Positions 36,086-45,879 of a stretch of 64,000 bases of DNA are shown here, in pieces. The notes under the pieces were generated by a model. It saw only the letters and a list, made by a program, of their open reading frames with translations, ran no database searches and had not been told where the DNA came from. Every line of letters starts with the position of its first letter. Position 1 is the first letter of the stretch. The position numbers were made by a program, and so were the translations under genes. Origin of the DNA: Paenibacillus sp. Root444D2 (GTDB lineage: Bacteria; Bacillota; Bacilli; Paenibacillales; NBRC-103111); NCBI RefSeq assembly GCF_001426375.1, contig NZ_LMEO01000034.1, positions 330,284-394,283 on the forward strand, given 5' to 3'.

Positions 36086-36970
36086 ATGAAGGCCAACAAA
36101 GGGTTAGCAGGACTTATCCAACAATGGGTGTTTATCGGACCAGCGTTGATCTTTTTCGCGCTCATTGTTGTTACTCCTTTTCTCATGAGTATTTATTATT
36201 CATTTACCGAGTGGAATGGTGTGACAACAACCGTGAAGTTCAACGGTCTAGACAATTTCAAACACCTTCTTTTTCATGACACGGACTATCGCAACGCATT
36301 CTGGTTTACAACAAGAATAACCGTGACGGATGTCATTCTCACGAATCTTGTCGGGTTTCTTTTGGCGCTCTTGCTCACACAGGCACTGAAAACCAGAAAT
36401 GTACTGCGTACTATTTTCTTCATGCCGAACGTTATTGGGGGATTACTGCTTGGATTCATTTGGCAGTTTATTTTCGTCAAAGGGTTCGGGACACTAGGTG
36501 AAATAACGAATCTAAGTTTTTTCCAGCTACCTTGGTTAGGTGATGCTCCAACCGCTTTCTGGGCGATCGCCATCGTTAGTATTTGGCAAGGTTCCGGCTA
36601 CTTAATGATCATTTATATTGCGGCGCTTTCGAATGTGCCCAAAGATATGGTTGAAGCGGCCTATATTGATGGAGCTACCCGATTACAAGTACTTAAGAAT
36701 ATTATCATTCCACTCATTATGCCGGCCGTTACAGTATGTTTGTTCCTCACAATTTCATGGAACTTCAAGATGTTTGATCTGAACTTTGCCTTGACCAAAG
36801 GTGGACCGTTCAACTCAACAGAGTCTGTTTCCATCAATATTTATCAAGAAGCGTTCCGAAATAACAACTACGGTTTAGGAACGGCAAAAGCGTTAGTATT
36901 CTTCGTTGTAGTGGCCATTATTTCGACCATCCAAGTCATGTATACGAAACGCAAGGAGGTTGAAGTTTAA
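36086..36970 (+). CDS. Sugar ABC transporter permease, MalF/UgpA type
   Basis: A 294-residue permease with six helices and the EAA loop VEAAYIDGATRLQVLKNIIIP. TAAGGGGGAAATTCCC precedes the ATG. It overlaps the next permease by one base (TAATG). It is probably controlled by the divergent YesMN pair. Confidence 0.92.
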   Translation: MKANKGLAGLIQQWVFIGPALIFFALIVVTPFLMSIYYSFTEWNGVTTTVKFNGLDNFKHLLFHDTDYRNAFWFTTRITVTDVILTNLVGFLLALLLTQALKTRNVLRTIFFMPNVIGGLLLGFIWQFIFVKGFGTLGEITNLSFFQLPWLGDAPTAFWAIAIVSIWQGSGYLMIIYIAALSNVPKDMVEAAYIDGATRLQVLKNIIIPLIMPAVTVCLFLTISWNFKMFDLNFALTKGGPFNSTESVSINIYQEAFRNNNYGLGTAKALVFFVVVAIISTIQVMYTKRKEVEV

Positions 36971-37806
36971 TGGAATCTGTCAAAAAATACTCTGGACGAC
37001 TATTCACACTCGAGGTGCTTGGCATCTTGATTGGACTTTTATTTCTAGTCCCTTTCTACTTTGTCATCGTCAACTCCCTTAAGACATTTCCGGAGCTGGC
37101 CGCTAGCACAGCTAAGCTTCCGTCAAGCTTATATCTTGACAACTATACGAAGGTATGGGCAATCATGAAGTTCCCAAGTGCGTTTATGAACTCTTTAATT
37201 ATTACAGTGCTCAGTAATGTGGGACTTGTATTGATTAGTTCCATGGCCGCTTATCGAATGGTACGCAAATCAAGTAAATTCAACAATCTTGTATTTATTG
37301 CTTTCGTTGCTGCCATGGTTATTCCGTTTCAATCCATCATGATCCCGCTTGTGCGTGTGGCTAATGCAGTTGGACTCATGGATAGCAAGTTTGGTTTGAT
37401 TATTTGTTATTTTGGATTCGGTGTTTCACTGAACGTCTTCTTGTTTCATGGTTTTATTAAATCCATTCCACTTGAAATTGAAGAGTCAGCCACTGTGGAT
37501 GGCTGCTCGCCGTATGGAGTATTTTGGCGAATTGTTTTCCCGCTGTTAAAGCCGATGTCCACGACAGTCATTATCTTAAACAGTTTATGGATATGGAATG
37601 ATTATTTGCTGCCTTCACTCGTGTTAAATAGTCCAGATCTGAGAACAATACCTTTAGCTACATTCTCCTTCTTTGGCCAATATACGAAACAATGGGATTT
37701 GGCCTTGGCTGGTCTAACACTTGGCGTCCTACCGATCGTTATTTTCTTCTTGGCCATGCAGAGACATATTGTAGAAGGCATTACGGCAGGCTCGGTAAAA
37801 GGTTAA
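36970..37806 (+). CDS. Sugar ABC transporter permease, MalG/UgpE type
   Basis: A 278-residue permease with the EAA motif EESATVDGCSPYGVFWRIVFP and the usual end ITAGSVKG. Unlike the other loci here, the binding-protein gene follows the permeases, 161 bases later, and may have its own promoter. Confidence 0.92.
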   Translation: MESVKKYSGRLFTLEVLGILIGLLFLVPFYFVIVNSLKTFPELAASTAKLPSSLYLDNYTKVWAIMKFPSAFMNSLIITVLSNVGLVLISSMAAYRMVRKSSKFNNLVFIAFVAAMVIPFQSIMIPLVRVANAVGLMDSKFGLIICYFGFGVSLNVFLFHGFIKSIPLEIEESATVDGCSPYGVFWRIVFPLLKPMSTTVIILNSLWIWNDYLLPSLVLNSPDLRTIPLATFSFFGQYTKQWDLALAGLTLGVLPIVIFFLAMQRHIVEGITAGSVKG

Positions 37807-37967
37807 CAGTTTTGCAAATATGTTCAAAATCTTCCACCTTTATGTTCAATATCCTCTGTGTTAAGGGTTTAAGTAAGTGTTTACAATAAACCATGTAAGC
37901 TGATGACGAGCTAATGAGATGTTATCAGGGTAAGTTGATTGAAACTTAAAAGGGAGGCTTTACCTCA

Positions 37968-39287
37968 ATGAAAAAATTAACAATGATCAGTATGGCAGCT
38001 GTACTTTCACTATCTTTAGTTGCCGTTGGTTGCGCGAAGAAAGAAACAGCGCCAACGCCAAGTGCAACTACGGGTGGAGCGGCAACAGCAACACCTGCTG
38101 CAGGCGGTAAACAAGTTACAATTAAAATGTTCCAATTCAAAGTAGAAATCGCCGATCAACTTGGCAAATTAATTCAAGAATATCAAAAGCTAAATCCTAA
38201 TGTTAAAATTCAAGTTGACACAGTAGGCGGCGGTGCTGACTACGGCGCAGCATTACTTGCGAAGTTTAACTCGGGTGACAAACCGGACATTTTCAACAAC
38301 GGTGGTTTCTCGGATATGGATAAATGGATCGAAAACCTGGAAGATCTTTCGGATCAACCATGGGTTAATGATCTTGTAGACGTGGCAAAAGAGCCAATGA
38401 CGAAAAACGGTAAATTGTATGGACAACCGCTGAACCTAGAAGGTTATGGTTTCCAATACAATAAAGACTTGTTTACACAAGCCGGCATTACCGAATTGCC
38501 AAAAACACTCACACAACTCGAAGATGCGGCTAAAAAGCTTCAAGCCAAAGGCATTACACCTTTCGAAACTGGCTATGGCGAGTGGTGGGTACTTGGTAAC
38601 CACTTCGTAAACCTTCCTTTTGCTTACCAAAAGGATCCAAATGCTTTCATTGATGGCTTGAACAAAGGAACAGCAAAAATTCCAGGTAACGAAGTATTTA
38701 ATCAATGGTCGAAACTATTTGATCTACAATTGAAATATGGTAACAAAAATCCGCTTCAAACCGACTACAATACACAAGTAACAGACTTTGCTACTGGTAA
38801 AGCAGCAATGACACAACAAGGTAACTGGACACAAGTTCAAATCACGAAAACGAACCCGAACATCAAAATTGGCTTCTTGCCAATGCCGATCAGCGATGAC
38901 GCTGCAGCGAATGATAAATTGTTCGTTGGTGTTCCAAACAACTGGGTTATCAACAAAAACTCTGCTGTGAAAGACGAAGCTAAGAAATTCTTGAACTGGA
39001 TGGTAAGCTCTGATGTAGGTAAGAAATACATCACGGAAGAATTCAAATTCATTCCAGCTTTCAAATCCATTCCTGCTGACGAGAAAGTTCTAGGACCTTT
39101 GGCAGCTGACATTATCGCTTACAGCAAAGCTGGTAAAACACTTAGCTGGAACTGGTTCAAATTCCCAGGCGGCGAAGCTTCCAGTAAAAAATTCGGCGAT
39201 ATTATGCAAGGTTATGTTGCGAAGAAGTATACGAAGGATCAAATGCTTGAGGAATTCCAGAAAACATGGGATAGCCTTAAGAAGTAA
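37968..39287 (+). CDS. Sugar ABC transporter substrate-binding lipoprotein
   Basis: A 439-residue family 1 binding protein with lipidated C22 (VAVGC). The codons are unusually A/T-rich and uniform compared with neighbouring genes, as in highly expressed proteins. GGGAGG precedes the ATG. It supplies the two permeases upstream. The 161-base gap before it and the terminator right after it suggest that it is also transcribed separately. Confidence 0.92.
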   Translation: MKKLTMISMAAVLSLSLVAVGCAKKETAPTPSATTGGAATATPAAGGKQVTIKMFQFKVEIADQLGKLIQEYQKLNPNVKIQVDTVGGGADYGAALLAKFNSGDKPDIFNNGGFSDMDKWIENLEDLSDQPWVNDLVDVAKEPMTKNGKLYGQPLNLEGYGFQYNKDLFTQAGITELPKTLTQLEDAAKKLQAKGITPFETGYGEWWVLGNHFVNLPFAYQKDPNAFIDGLNKGTAKIPGNEVFNQWSKLFDLQLKYGNKNPLQTDYNTQVTDFATGKAAMTQQGNWTQVQITKTNPNIKIGFLPMPISDDAAANDKLFVGVPNNWVINKNSAVKDEAKKFLNWMVSSDVGKKYITEEFKFIPAFKSIPADEKVLGPLAADIIAYSKAGKTLSWNWFKFPGGEASSKKFGDIMQGYVAKKYTKDQMLEEFQKTWDSLKK

Positions 39288-39303
39288 CTCCATAATGGGT
39301 AGT

Positions 39304-39338
39304 AATAAAGCCTCAGCGCCAATGCTGAGGCTTTTTGC
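39304..39338 (+). terminator. Intrinsic terminator after the binding-protein gene
   Basis: AAAGCCTCAGC (39307-39317) pairs perfectly with GCTGAGGCTTT (39324-39334), followed by more T. Confidence 0.92.
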
Positions 39339-39388
39339 TGTTTAACAGATAAGGAATAGGCTGTTACAATAAAGAAGACTGGAGGTCT

Positions 39389-40621
39389 ATGATGATAATA
39401 AGAATCAGGTCTTGGCTGCATAGCAGAGGAAATTCACTTCCGCGTGAGAAACAATTGTCTCGTGAGGCCGTAATTTCATTAATTATTCATTCTATTTTTC
39501 AGTTTGGCGCTTCCATGTCGGGCGTGTTCTTAAACTTGTACTTATGGCGTTTAACGCACAGTGTCGTAGTGAATGGTACATACAGCATGATCGTTTTCAT
39601 CTTAACACCGATTGGCTTTGCACTTGGCGGCCTCATGATTAAGAAGAAAGACCGAATGGTATCGTATCGTCTAGGTATCATGCTTATAGGTCTTTTCTAT
39701 TTGAGCGTCATTCTAGCCCAAGAGACACTGGTCGAATATTATATACTATTTGCCATTTTTAATGGACTTGCTGGCGCTTTTTACTGGGTAGGTTATTTAA
39801 CCCTGATGTATGATGTGTCGAACGAACAGAACCGGATTCGATATCTTGCCTTCAATATGATTTTTTTCACAGCAGCAACCTTAGCGGGGCCGGCTCTTGC
39901 CGGGTTCATTATCCGTTTAAAAGAAGGGCTTAGCGGCTACACGATCGTCTTCTCAATCGCATTCTGTATGTTCTTACTAGCGGCGCTGATTTCATTGAAA
40001 ATTAAAGCTTCAAGCGGACATCATAGAGTCTATTACTTGAAGCTGACTGGTCTTATTATGAAGAAAGAACGTGACTGGTTGAAAGCGCTGTTTGGATTTT
40101 TGGGAATGGGTTTGCTGCAAGGGACGATGCTTTTCTTACCGAATATTCTGCTTTTCAAAGTGATGCCGCGTGAAGATATTGTGGGCTATCTCGGTGTATT
40201 ATACTCAAGTCTATCGATCGTAATGGGCCTTTTTATATCTAAATACGCAAACGCTAGTAAAGCTCGTCTTTATTTAGCCATATCAACACTTGGCTACCTT
40301 ATTGGTGTATCTTTTTTACTAGGAAATGTTAATGTATGGACCGTTGTAAGTTTCATGATTTTGCACTCTATTTTCGCACCGCTGCAAGGGAATACGATGA
40401 CAGGCTATTATTATGGCCTCATTGCGAAGCTGCCGCTTAAAGGTCAATTGAAAGTAGAAAGTGTGGTTGTTCGGGAATTTTTCTTGAATGTCGGACGTGT
40501 GATTTCTATTACCTGTTTAATCTCATTTGGCAGTGATTTGGATGGGGGCTGGATTCCATGGATTTTAATGATGGCAGCGATGTCACAAATTGCCCTTGTA
40601 TGGTCGATTAAGAATCAATAA
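39389..40621 (+). CDS. Major facilitator superfamily transporter
   Basis: A 410-residue carrier with about 12 hydrophobic helices. GGAGGT lies just before two adjacent ATG codons (39389 and 39392); the second has the better spacing. The loop after helix 2 (LGGLMIKKKDRMVSYRLGI) fits the MFS motif A region. No substrate can be assigned. It stands alone between a terminator and the flavoprotein gene. Confidence 0.8.
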   Translation: MMIIRIRSWLHSRGNSLPREKQLSREAVISLIIHSIFQFGASMSGVFLNLYLWRLTHSVVVNGTYSMIVFILTPIGFALGGLMIKKKDRMVSYRLGIMLIGLFYLSVILAQETLVEYYILFAIFNGLAGAFYWVGYLTLMYDVSNEQNRIRYLAFNMIFFTAATLAGPALAGFIIRLKEGLSGYTIVFSIAFCMFLLAALISLKIKASSGHHRVYYLKLTGLIMKKERDWLKALFGFLGMGLLQGTMLFLPNILLFKVMPREDIVGYLGVLYSSLSIVMGLFISKYANASKARLYLAISTLGYLIGVSFLLGNVNVWTVVSFMILHSIFAPLQGNTMTGYYYGLIAKLPLKGQLKVESVVVREFFLNVGRVISITCLISFGSDLDGGWIPWILMMAAMSQIALVWSIKNQ

Positions 40622-40690
40622 GATGAGCATGAAAGCGCGTTAACTCGGATATCCTAGGAAGTAGATGACAGGAGAAGAGGACGTGCGGTT

Positions 40691-41641
40691 ATGGAACAGT
40701 ATGACAGCATGATTGTTGGCGGAGGTATTGCTGGACTTCAAGCGGCTATTCAATTAGGAAGATATGAGCATCGTGTGCTTGTTATAGATGCGGGCTATGG
40801 CCGGTCTACACTATGTAAAAGTTATCATAACCTCTTGGGGTGGCCAGATGGTGTATCGGGTGAAGAGCTTCGCCGATTAGGGAGGCTTCAAGCTGAGAAG
40901 CTGGGTGTTACTTTCGCTAAAGATGAAGTTGTACAAGCCGTAAACAAAGGGAAGCCTGGGGATGGATTTGAGCTATGGGGGAAGTCGGGTAAGGGATATG
41001 AAGCCCCAACTTTACTTTTGGCTACAGGGCTTCTAGACCGTATTCCCGAGCTGCCCAATCTGAAAAACTGTCTAGGGCTGACTGTTTACGTCTGTCCAGA
41101 TTGCGATGGCTATGAGGTTAAAAACAAACAGACTATTGTGATGGGTTCTGGTGATTCTGGAGCGGAAATGGCCCTGACGCTTAGTACGCGTACGGACAAG
41201 CTGACCTATGTGAATCATGAGCAGAAAGCAGTGAAGAGCGAACTACTAGCAAAGCTGAAGGAAAAGAGAATCACCTATGTTGCGGAAGATATTGGGGAGG
41301 TAATGGCTGAAACCAATGGCTTATTTCGCGGTATTGTTTTGGCAAATGGGGAACGAATCGGTGCGGAGCGCGGGTTTATTGCCTTCGGCGGGAATGAAGT
41401 GAAGTCGGATTTGGCACGGCAATTAGGCGCGGAGCGATTGGAGAATCGCCACATTGTAACGGATCCCCGCAGCAAAATGACAAGTGTGCCGTTCGTCTGG
41501 GCAGCTGGGGACGTAGGCGTTCATGCGGAACAAGTCACTATTGCCATGGGAGAAGGGGCTCAGGCGGCGATTTGGATGAACAAAGCACTGTTGATGTTAA
41601 AAGAAGAAGCGAACATACATCGAGTTGTAGTTCGCTCTTAA
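40691..41641 (+). CDS. Thioredoxin-reductase-like FAD/NAD(P)-dependent oxidoreductase
   Basis: This 316-residue flavoprotein has the FAD-binding motif VGGGIAGLQAA at the N-terminus, a redox-active pair C135/C138 in CPDCDGYE, a second dinucleotide site (GSGDSGAEMAL) and the C-terminal WAAGDVGVHAEQV segment. It lacks the normal extent of some thioredoxin reductases but has their order of motifs. It might reduce a ferredoxin, a thioredoxin-like protein or another disulfide. Its stop overlaps that of the opposing DUF2161 gene by four bases. Confidence 0.85.
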   Translation: MEQYDSMIVGGGIAGLQAAIQLGRYEHRVLVIDAGYGRSTLCKSYHNLLGWPDGVSGEELRRLGRLQAEKLGVTFAKDEVVQAVNKGKPGDGFELWGKSGKGYEAPTLLLATGLLDRIPELPNLKNCLGLTVYVCPDCDGYEVKNKQTIVMGSGDSGAEMALTLSTRTDKLTYVNHEQKAVKSELLAKLKEKRITYVAEDIGEVMAETNGLFRGIVLANGERIGAERGFIAFGGNEVKSDLARQLGAERLENRHIVTDPRSKMTSVPFVWAAGDVGVHAEQVTIAMGEGAQAAIWMNKALLMLKEEANIHRVVVRS

Positions 41642-42384
41642 GGGTTTATAGTAGATAGAACAGCAGACGAGTCGGAAGTTTCCGCCCCTGGGAAAGCAGT
41701 TACAACATGGGCATAGTCGGCTAACGCCTGCTCCCCAAGCGGGGTGATGTGATAAATGCCGCGGCTTTGGCGTACGAACCAGCGGTAGTAGTTTTTTTGA
41801 AGCAGGGAGCTCACAGCTTTATTGCTCGTGAAATCGCGAAGCTGACGAGGACTAAGTGGTCCATGCTGACGCATTAGGTAGGCGCAATGAAGCGATTTTT
41901 CACGGTAGGCAGTCATGAGTTTTTGTTTAGAGCTGCCACCGACGTTGTAGTCCCCACTGCGTTCATGAAATTCATTTACGACTTTCAAGGCAGCCCGCTT
42001 ATTCGGGCGTAATAGATAGGGAGTAGGCTCGCAGATGAGATCCACTGCGGGCTGTTTGCGTTTGAAGAATTGAACGGTCAGTACACCTAGACCGAGCATG
42101 CGGCATAAACGTCGAATTTCTTCCCATTGCAGTCGATGAGGCGCTCGTCCTTTATTAGGAAGCTCGAAAGCGACATAGACCTGATCCGTCAGCCGCAGAC
42201 GATCGATGCCTTGCACGAGGAGCGGAATATTGAAGCTTTTTTTCAATTCGACAATGATTGGCGGCTCATCGCCGCGAATGGCAACTAAGTCGCAATGCTT
42301 AATCTCCGCACGTACGGTGTATCCTCGCTGCTCGAAATATTGTTTAATCGGAGCGTAAAGCTCCGTTTCTGTTTGGATAGGCAT
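41638..42384 (-). CDS. DUF2161-family PD-(D/E)XK-type putative phosphodiesterase
   Basis: The 248-residue protein starts at ATG 42384; a longer frame would begin at 42438 inside the TATAAT box (minus strand) that probably drives the gene. The nuclease-fold core is visible near the N-terminus: an early E, then D in KHCDLVAI and ELKK in PPIIVELKK. A winged-helix-like part follows (about 160-235). The family is conserved in Bacillales, but the biological role is not known; a nuclease function is predicted from the fold. Confidence 0.8.
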   Translation of the reverse strand: MPIQTETELYAPIKQYFEQRGYTVRAEIKHCDLVAIRGDEPPIIVELKKSFNIPLLVQGIDRLRLTDQVYVAFELPNKGRAPHRLQWEEIRRLCRMLGLGVLTVQFFKRKQPAVDLICEPTPYLLRPNKRAALKVVNEFHERSGDYNVGGSSKQKLMTAYREKSLHCAYLMRQHGPLSPRQLRDFTSNKAVSSLLQKNYYRWFVRQSRGIYHITPLGEQALADYAHVVTAFPGAETSDSSAVLSTINP

Positions 42385-42532
42385 GAGGTAAGTGATCTCC
42401 TCTCTAGTTACAAGATTTGCAGCCAGAATGTGTTCCATTATAGCATAGCTTTTGCTAGAATAGGGGAAGAATAACTTGTACGTACATGTTGAAACGGAAG
42501 GGTAGAGCAGGAGACAGAGGAGGATGCGTGGG

Positions 42533-43837
42533 ATGAGTGAGATATTGGATGTCTGGATAGGAAAGAGTATGGATTGCGCTTGCGGGTTGCGGCACGAAGT
42601 ACCGATTAAGCGGATCGTTATTGAACGGGATGCGCTGGCGCAGGTGGCCGGGTATGTAAAAGAAGCCGGCTATGGGGAAGTGACGCTTGTCGCGGACGGG
42701 AGGACGTATCAAGCAGCTGGAGAGAAACTGCGCGAGCTGCTGGAAGCCGCGCAGGTGAAGGTGAGCATCAGCGTGATTCGCGAGAACGCGATGGGGGAAG
42801 TGGCGGCCGATGAAGAAGCGATTGTCCAGGTGATGCTGGACACGCCGCTTTCATCGGAGGTCATAGTGGCCGTGGGCGCGGGTACCGTCCACGACATTGT
42901 GCGCTTCGTGGCGCATCGCACGAAGCGGCCGTTCTTGTCTGTGCCGACGGCGCCGTCGGTGGACGGCTTCGCCTCAGTGGGCGCGCCGCTCATCGTCCGC
43001 GGCTTCAAGCAGACGATCCCGGCTTGCGCGCCGGAGGCGATCTTCGCCGACCTCGCGGTGCTGGCGGAGGCGCCGCAGGCGATGATAGCGGCCGGCCTCG
43101 GCGATATGCTCGGCAAGCACACGTCGCTGGCCGATTGGTCGCTTGGCCGTGTGCTCCTCGGCGAGCACTACTGCGAGCTGAGCGCTCGGTTGACGCTGGA
43201 AGCCGTGGAGCTCTGCACGGCTCATTTGGCCGAGATCGCGCAGCGCACCGATCTCGGCTTGCTCCGGTTGATGGAAGGCCTGATCCTATCAGGCCTTTCC
43301 ATGCTCATGGTCGGCCACTCGCGGCCGGCCTCCGGGGCTGAGCACCATCTCTCCCACTACTGGGAGATGGTGCTTCTGCAGCAGCGGCGCCGGGCGCTGC
43401 TGCACGGCGCGAAGGTCGGCGTCGCGACCGTGCTCATGGCGCAGCGCTATCAGGCGCTGCAGGGGCTCACGGCCGACGCGGCCGCTGCGCGCCTAGCGCA
43501 AGGCCATGTCCCCAGCGAGCTTACGGATGCGCAGCGCATCCAGCAGGTCTATGGGGAGATGGCCGAGCAGGTCATCGCCGAGAATTTCCCGGTGAATGGC
43601 ACGGCTGTAGATGCGGAGGCGCTGAAGGCGCGCATCGCGGAAAAGTGGGGCGATGTGCAAGCCATCGCCCGGGCGGTCCCGCTACCATCGCAGTTCATCG
43701 CATGGCTCGAGGCCGTGCAGGGACCGGTAACGCCGGAGCAGCTCGGTGTGGAGCCGGAGCTGGTGGAGGCGTCCCTGCAGGATGCGCTTTTCGTGCGCAA
43801 CCGATTCACGATCCTACGTTTACAGCGTCTGCTGTAA
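42533..43837 (+). CDS. sn-Glycerol-1-phosphate dehydrogenase (AraM/EgsA family)
   Basis: A 434-residue NAD(P)-dependent enzyme reducing dihydroxyacetone phosphate to sn-glycerol-1-phosphate, the backbone of archaeal-type lipids and of heptaprenylglyceryl phosphate in Bacillales. The nucleotide site VGAGTVHD, the active-site stretch PTAPSVDGFAS, and metal-binding residues in GLGDMLGKH and SGAEHHLSHYWEM are seen. The start is ATG 42533, nine bases after AGAGGAGG. Its third codon positions are strongly G/C from about 42850 on, clearly richer than the flanking genes. It has no arabinose genes beside it. Confidence 0.9.
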   Translation: MSEILDVWIGKSMDCACGLRHEVPIKRIVIERDALAQVAGYVKEAGYGEVTLVADGRTYQAAGEKLRELLEAAQVKVSISVIRENAMGEVAADEEAIVQVMLDTPLSSEVIVAVGAGTVHDIVRFVAHRTKRPFLSVPTAPSVDGFASVGAPLIVRGFKQTIPACAPEAIFADLAVLAEAPQAMIAAGLGDMLGKHTSLADWSLGRVLLGEHYCELSARLTLEAVELCTAHLAEIAQRTDLGLLRLMEGLILSGLSMLMVGHSRPASGAEHHLSHYWEMVLLQQRRRALLHGAKVGVATVLMAQRYQALQGLTADAAAARLAQGHVPSELTDAQRIQQVYGEMAEQVIAENFPVNGTAVDAEALKARIAEKWGDVQAIARAVPLPSQFIAWLEAVQGPVTPEQLGVEPELVEASLQDALFVRNRFTILRLQRLL

Positions 43838-43862
43838 ACTCTGTATCTGTACAAAGGAAATA

Positions 43863-43908
43863 TGGGATGGCAAGGGTTATTACTTGTCATCTCATTTTTT
43901 TGTTTTTT
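43863..43908 (+). terminator. Terminator after the araM-like gene
   Basis: GGGATGGCAAG pairs with CTTGTCATCTC allowing one G-T pair, and is followed by TTTTTTTG. Confidence 0.7.
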
Positions 43909-44060
43909 TAAAAGGCAAAAGTCACCTGATTCCTCATGATTTCTGGGATTTTTCGTCCAATTAGCACATCGACGTTCCCCCTCAGTAAATACTTGTGACC
44001 CTTTTACTTTTATATAGCTTCTGGTACATCGGCATTGATTTTCAAGACGAAATTTGCAAC

Positions 44061-44190
44061 TCCATTGGAATAAATCCAATCAAATGCTCTCTAGGGCTGT
44101 GAAAATCGCCATTCCATTGGATTTTTTCCAATGAAATGGCCGATTCCTTGTCTGAAGACGGACTTCTATTGGATCTTCTCCAATCAAATC
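44061..44190. repeat. Three dyad repeats at exact 52-bp spacing
   Basis: ATTGGA-N5-TCCAAT occurs at 44064-44080, 44116-44132 and 44168-44184. The conserved block is 26 bases (for example 44061-44086) with a variable 26-base gap, so the period is exactly 52, about five helical turns. The middle copy extends into a longer hairpin (GCCATT/AATGGC). They lie 300-420 bases before the alpha-galactoside operon. Confidence 0.85.
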
Positions 44191-44480
44191 AGGGGGCTTC
44201 TGAGAAATTGCATTGTAGCTATCGTAATTTACTACAATAGCTCAATAATCTAACAAATCCAAATACAAGACTGCTGGTGGTAAGATTTGAGTGGTAAGAT
44301 TTGGCTGGTAAAACTTGGATGACCCCCTGCCAGCTAAGGCCTTTCAGGATATAGCCATCCTTCGTACATAAAAGTGTAAAAAAGCACAACCTGACTTAAT
44401 TTTTGCCATCCCGAAATTTGGAATTGTTAACTATACTGGTACGTATGCAAGACGGTTCCGAGACAAGAAGGAGGGGCAAC

Positions 44481-45866
44481 ATGAAATTTGCTAATGAGAA
44501 AGTCAGCGATATCCAAATCGCTTATATTGGTGGAGGCTCGATGTATTGGGCGAAAAATCTGATTGCCGATCTGGCGTTAGATGGTCAATTGTCAGGCACC
44601 ATTCGTTTGTACGACCTTGATTACGGCAAGGCCAAAAATAATGAAAAGCTGGGTAATTCGGTTTCAGATTATGCGGAGACGAAATCCAAATGGACTTACA
44701 AGGCGTATCCGACGCTCCAAGAGGCGCTAAGCGGATGCGATTTTGTGTTTATTTCAATCCTGCCCGGTACATTCCGGGAGATGGAATCTGATGTGCATGA
44801 ACCGGAGAAATACGGCATTTATCAGGCCGTTGGCGATACGACTGGACCCGGGGGTCTTGTCAGAGCTCTGCGCACCATTCCCATGTATGTGGAAATAGCA
44901 CAAGCGATTGAGCGCTTTTCACCGGATGCTTGGGTGTTTAATTACACGAATCCAATGACACTCTGTACGCGGACGCTTTTTGAAGTATTTCCGAAAATTA
45001 AAGCACTTGGCTGCTGCCATGAGATTTTCGGTGTGCAAGGTCTTTTGATTCGTATGCTGCGGGATATGGAAGGGATTGAAGGTGTGCACCGGGATCAAGT
45101 GAAAGTGAATGTGCTGGGCATCAATCATTTTACTTGGATCGATCAAGCAACATATCAAAATATGGATCTAATTCCGATGTATCGGAAGTTTGTTGATACA
45201 TACTTTGAATCCGGATTTGAGCATAACAAAGATGCCTGGGTCACGAACACGTATACGGCTGCCAACCGCGTAAAGTTTGATTTGTTTCGGCGCTATGGCG
45301 TTATTGCAGCGGCAGGTGATCGCCACTTGGCGGAATTTATGCCTCCTTGGTATTTGAAGGATCCGGAGACAGTTCGTTCATGGAAGTTCGGCTTAACGAC
45401 GGTACAAAGCCGTGTCGACAAGCATGCAGCAACGGAACATTTTTACAGTAAGCTGCTACGTTCCGAGGAGAAGCTGCCGCTCAAGGCATCTGGAGAGGAA
45501 GAGGTCAGACAGTTAAAAGGTCTAATCGGACTTGAACAATTCGTGACCAATATTAATGTTCCCAACGTTGGACAAATGAAGGGAATTCCTATGGGAGCGG
45601 TAGTAGAAACGAACGCTGTGTTCTCAGCGAATAGTTTGCGTCCGGTCTACGCGGGCGAGCTTCCGATGGAGGTCAATAATCTGGTCTTGCAACATACGAT
45701 GAACCAGGAGCTTATTTTGAGGGCTGCTCTCCAAAAGGACAAAGACTTAGCTTTCAAGGCGTTTATCAACGATCCGCTTGTGAATATCGATATCCGCGAT
45801 GCCGAGGTATTGTTCGATCAGATGCTGCAAAATACGAAAGCGTATTTACCAGGATGGAACATCTGA
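44481..45866 (+). CDS. GH4 NAD-dependent alpha-galactosidase-like glycosidase
   Basis: The 461-residue enzyme starts at ATG 44481 behind AGGAGGGG. Family 4 glycosidases use NAD and a divalent metal in an oxidation-elimination mechanism. The N-terminal NAD motif IGGGSMYW, the metal-binding C179-H180-E181 in GCCHEIFG and H216 in GINHFTW are present. MelA-type alpha-galactosidase is the likeliest function because two GH36-type genes follow; alpha-glucosidase or alpha-glucuronidase (LplD) activity is also possible. It is the first gene of the packed operon. Confidence 0.82.
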   Translation: MKFANEKVSDIQIAYIGGGSMYWAKNLIADLALDGQLSGTIRLYDLDYGKAKNNEKLGNSVSDYAETKSKWTYKAYPTLQEALSGCDFVFISILPGTFREMESDVHEPEKYGIYQAVGDTTGPGGLVRALRTIPMYVEIAQAIERFSPDAWVFNYTNPMTLCTRTLFEVFPKIKALGCCHEIFGVQGLLIRMLRDMEGIEGVHRDQVKVNVLGINHFTWIDQATYQNMDLIPMYRKFVDTYFESGFEHNKDAWVTNTYTAANRVKFDLFRRYGVIAAAGDRHLAEFMPPWYLKDPETVRSWKFGLTTVQSRVDKHAATEHFYSKLLRSEEKLPLKASGEEEVRQLKGLIGLEQFVTNINVPNVGQMKGIPMGAVVETNAVFSANSLRPVYAGELPMEVNNLVLQHTMNQELILRAALQKDKDLAFKAFINDPLVNIDIRDAEVLFDQMLQNTKAYLPGWNI

Positions 45867-45879
45867 TGGCGGGTCGGCC

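Noticed and set aside
42385-42438. Upstream start of the DUF2161 gene
   Set aside because: That ATG lies in a TATAAT promoter box, so it would not be in the transcript.
43549-44079. 176-residue reverse frame over the araM end and intergenic region
   Set aside because: It is mostly opposite a clear gene and has no protein-like motif.
44061-44190. Three 26-base repeats with 26-base gaps as a mini CRISPR
   Set aside because: Only three diverged copies, each with its own dyad, and no cas genes or leader.
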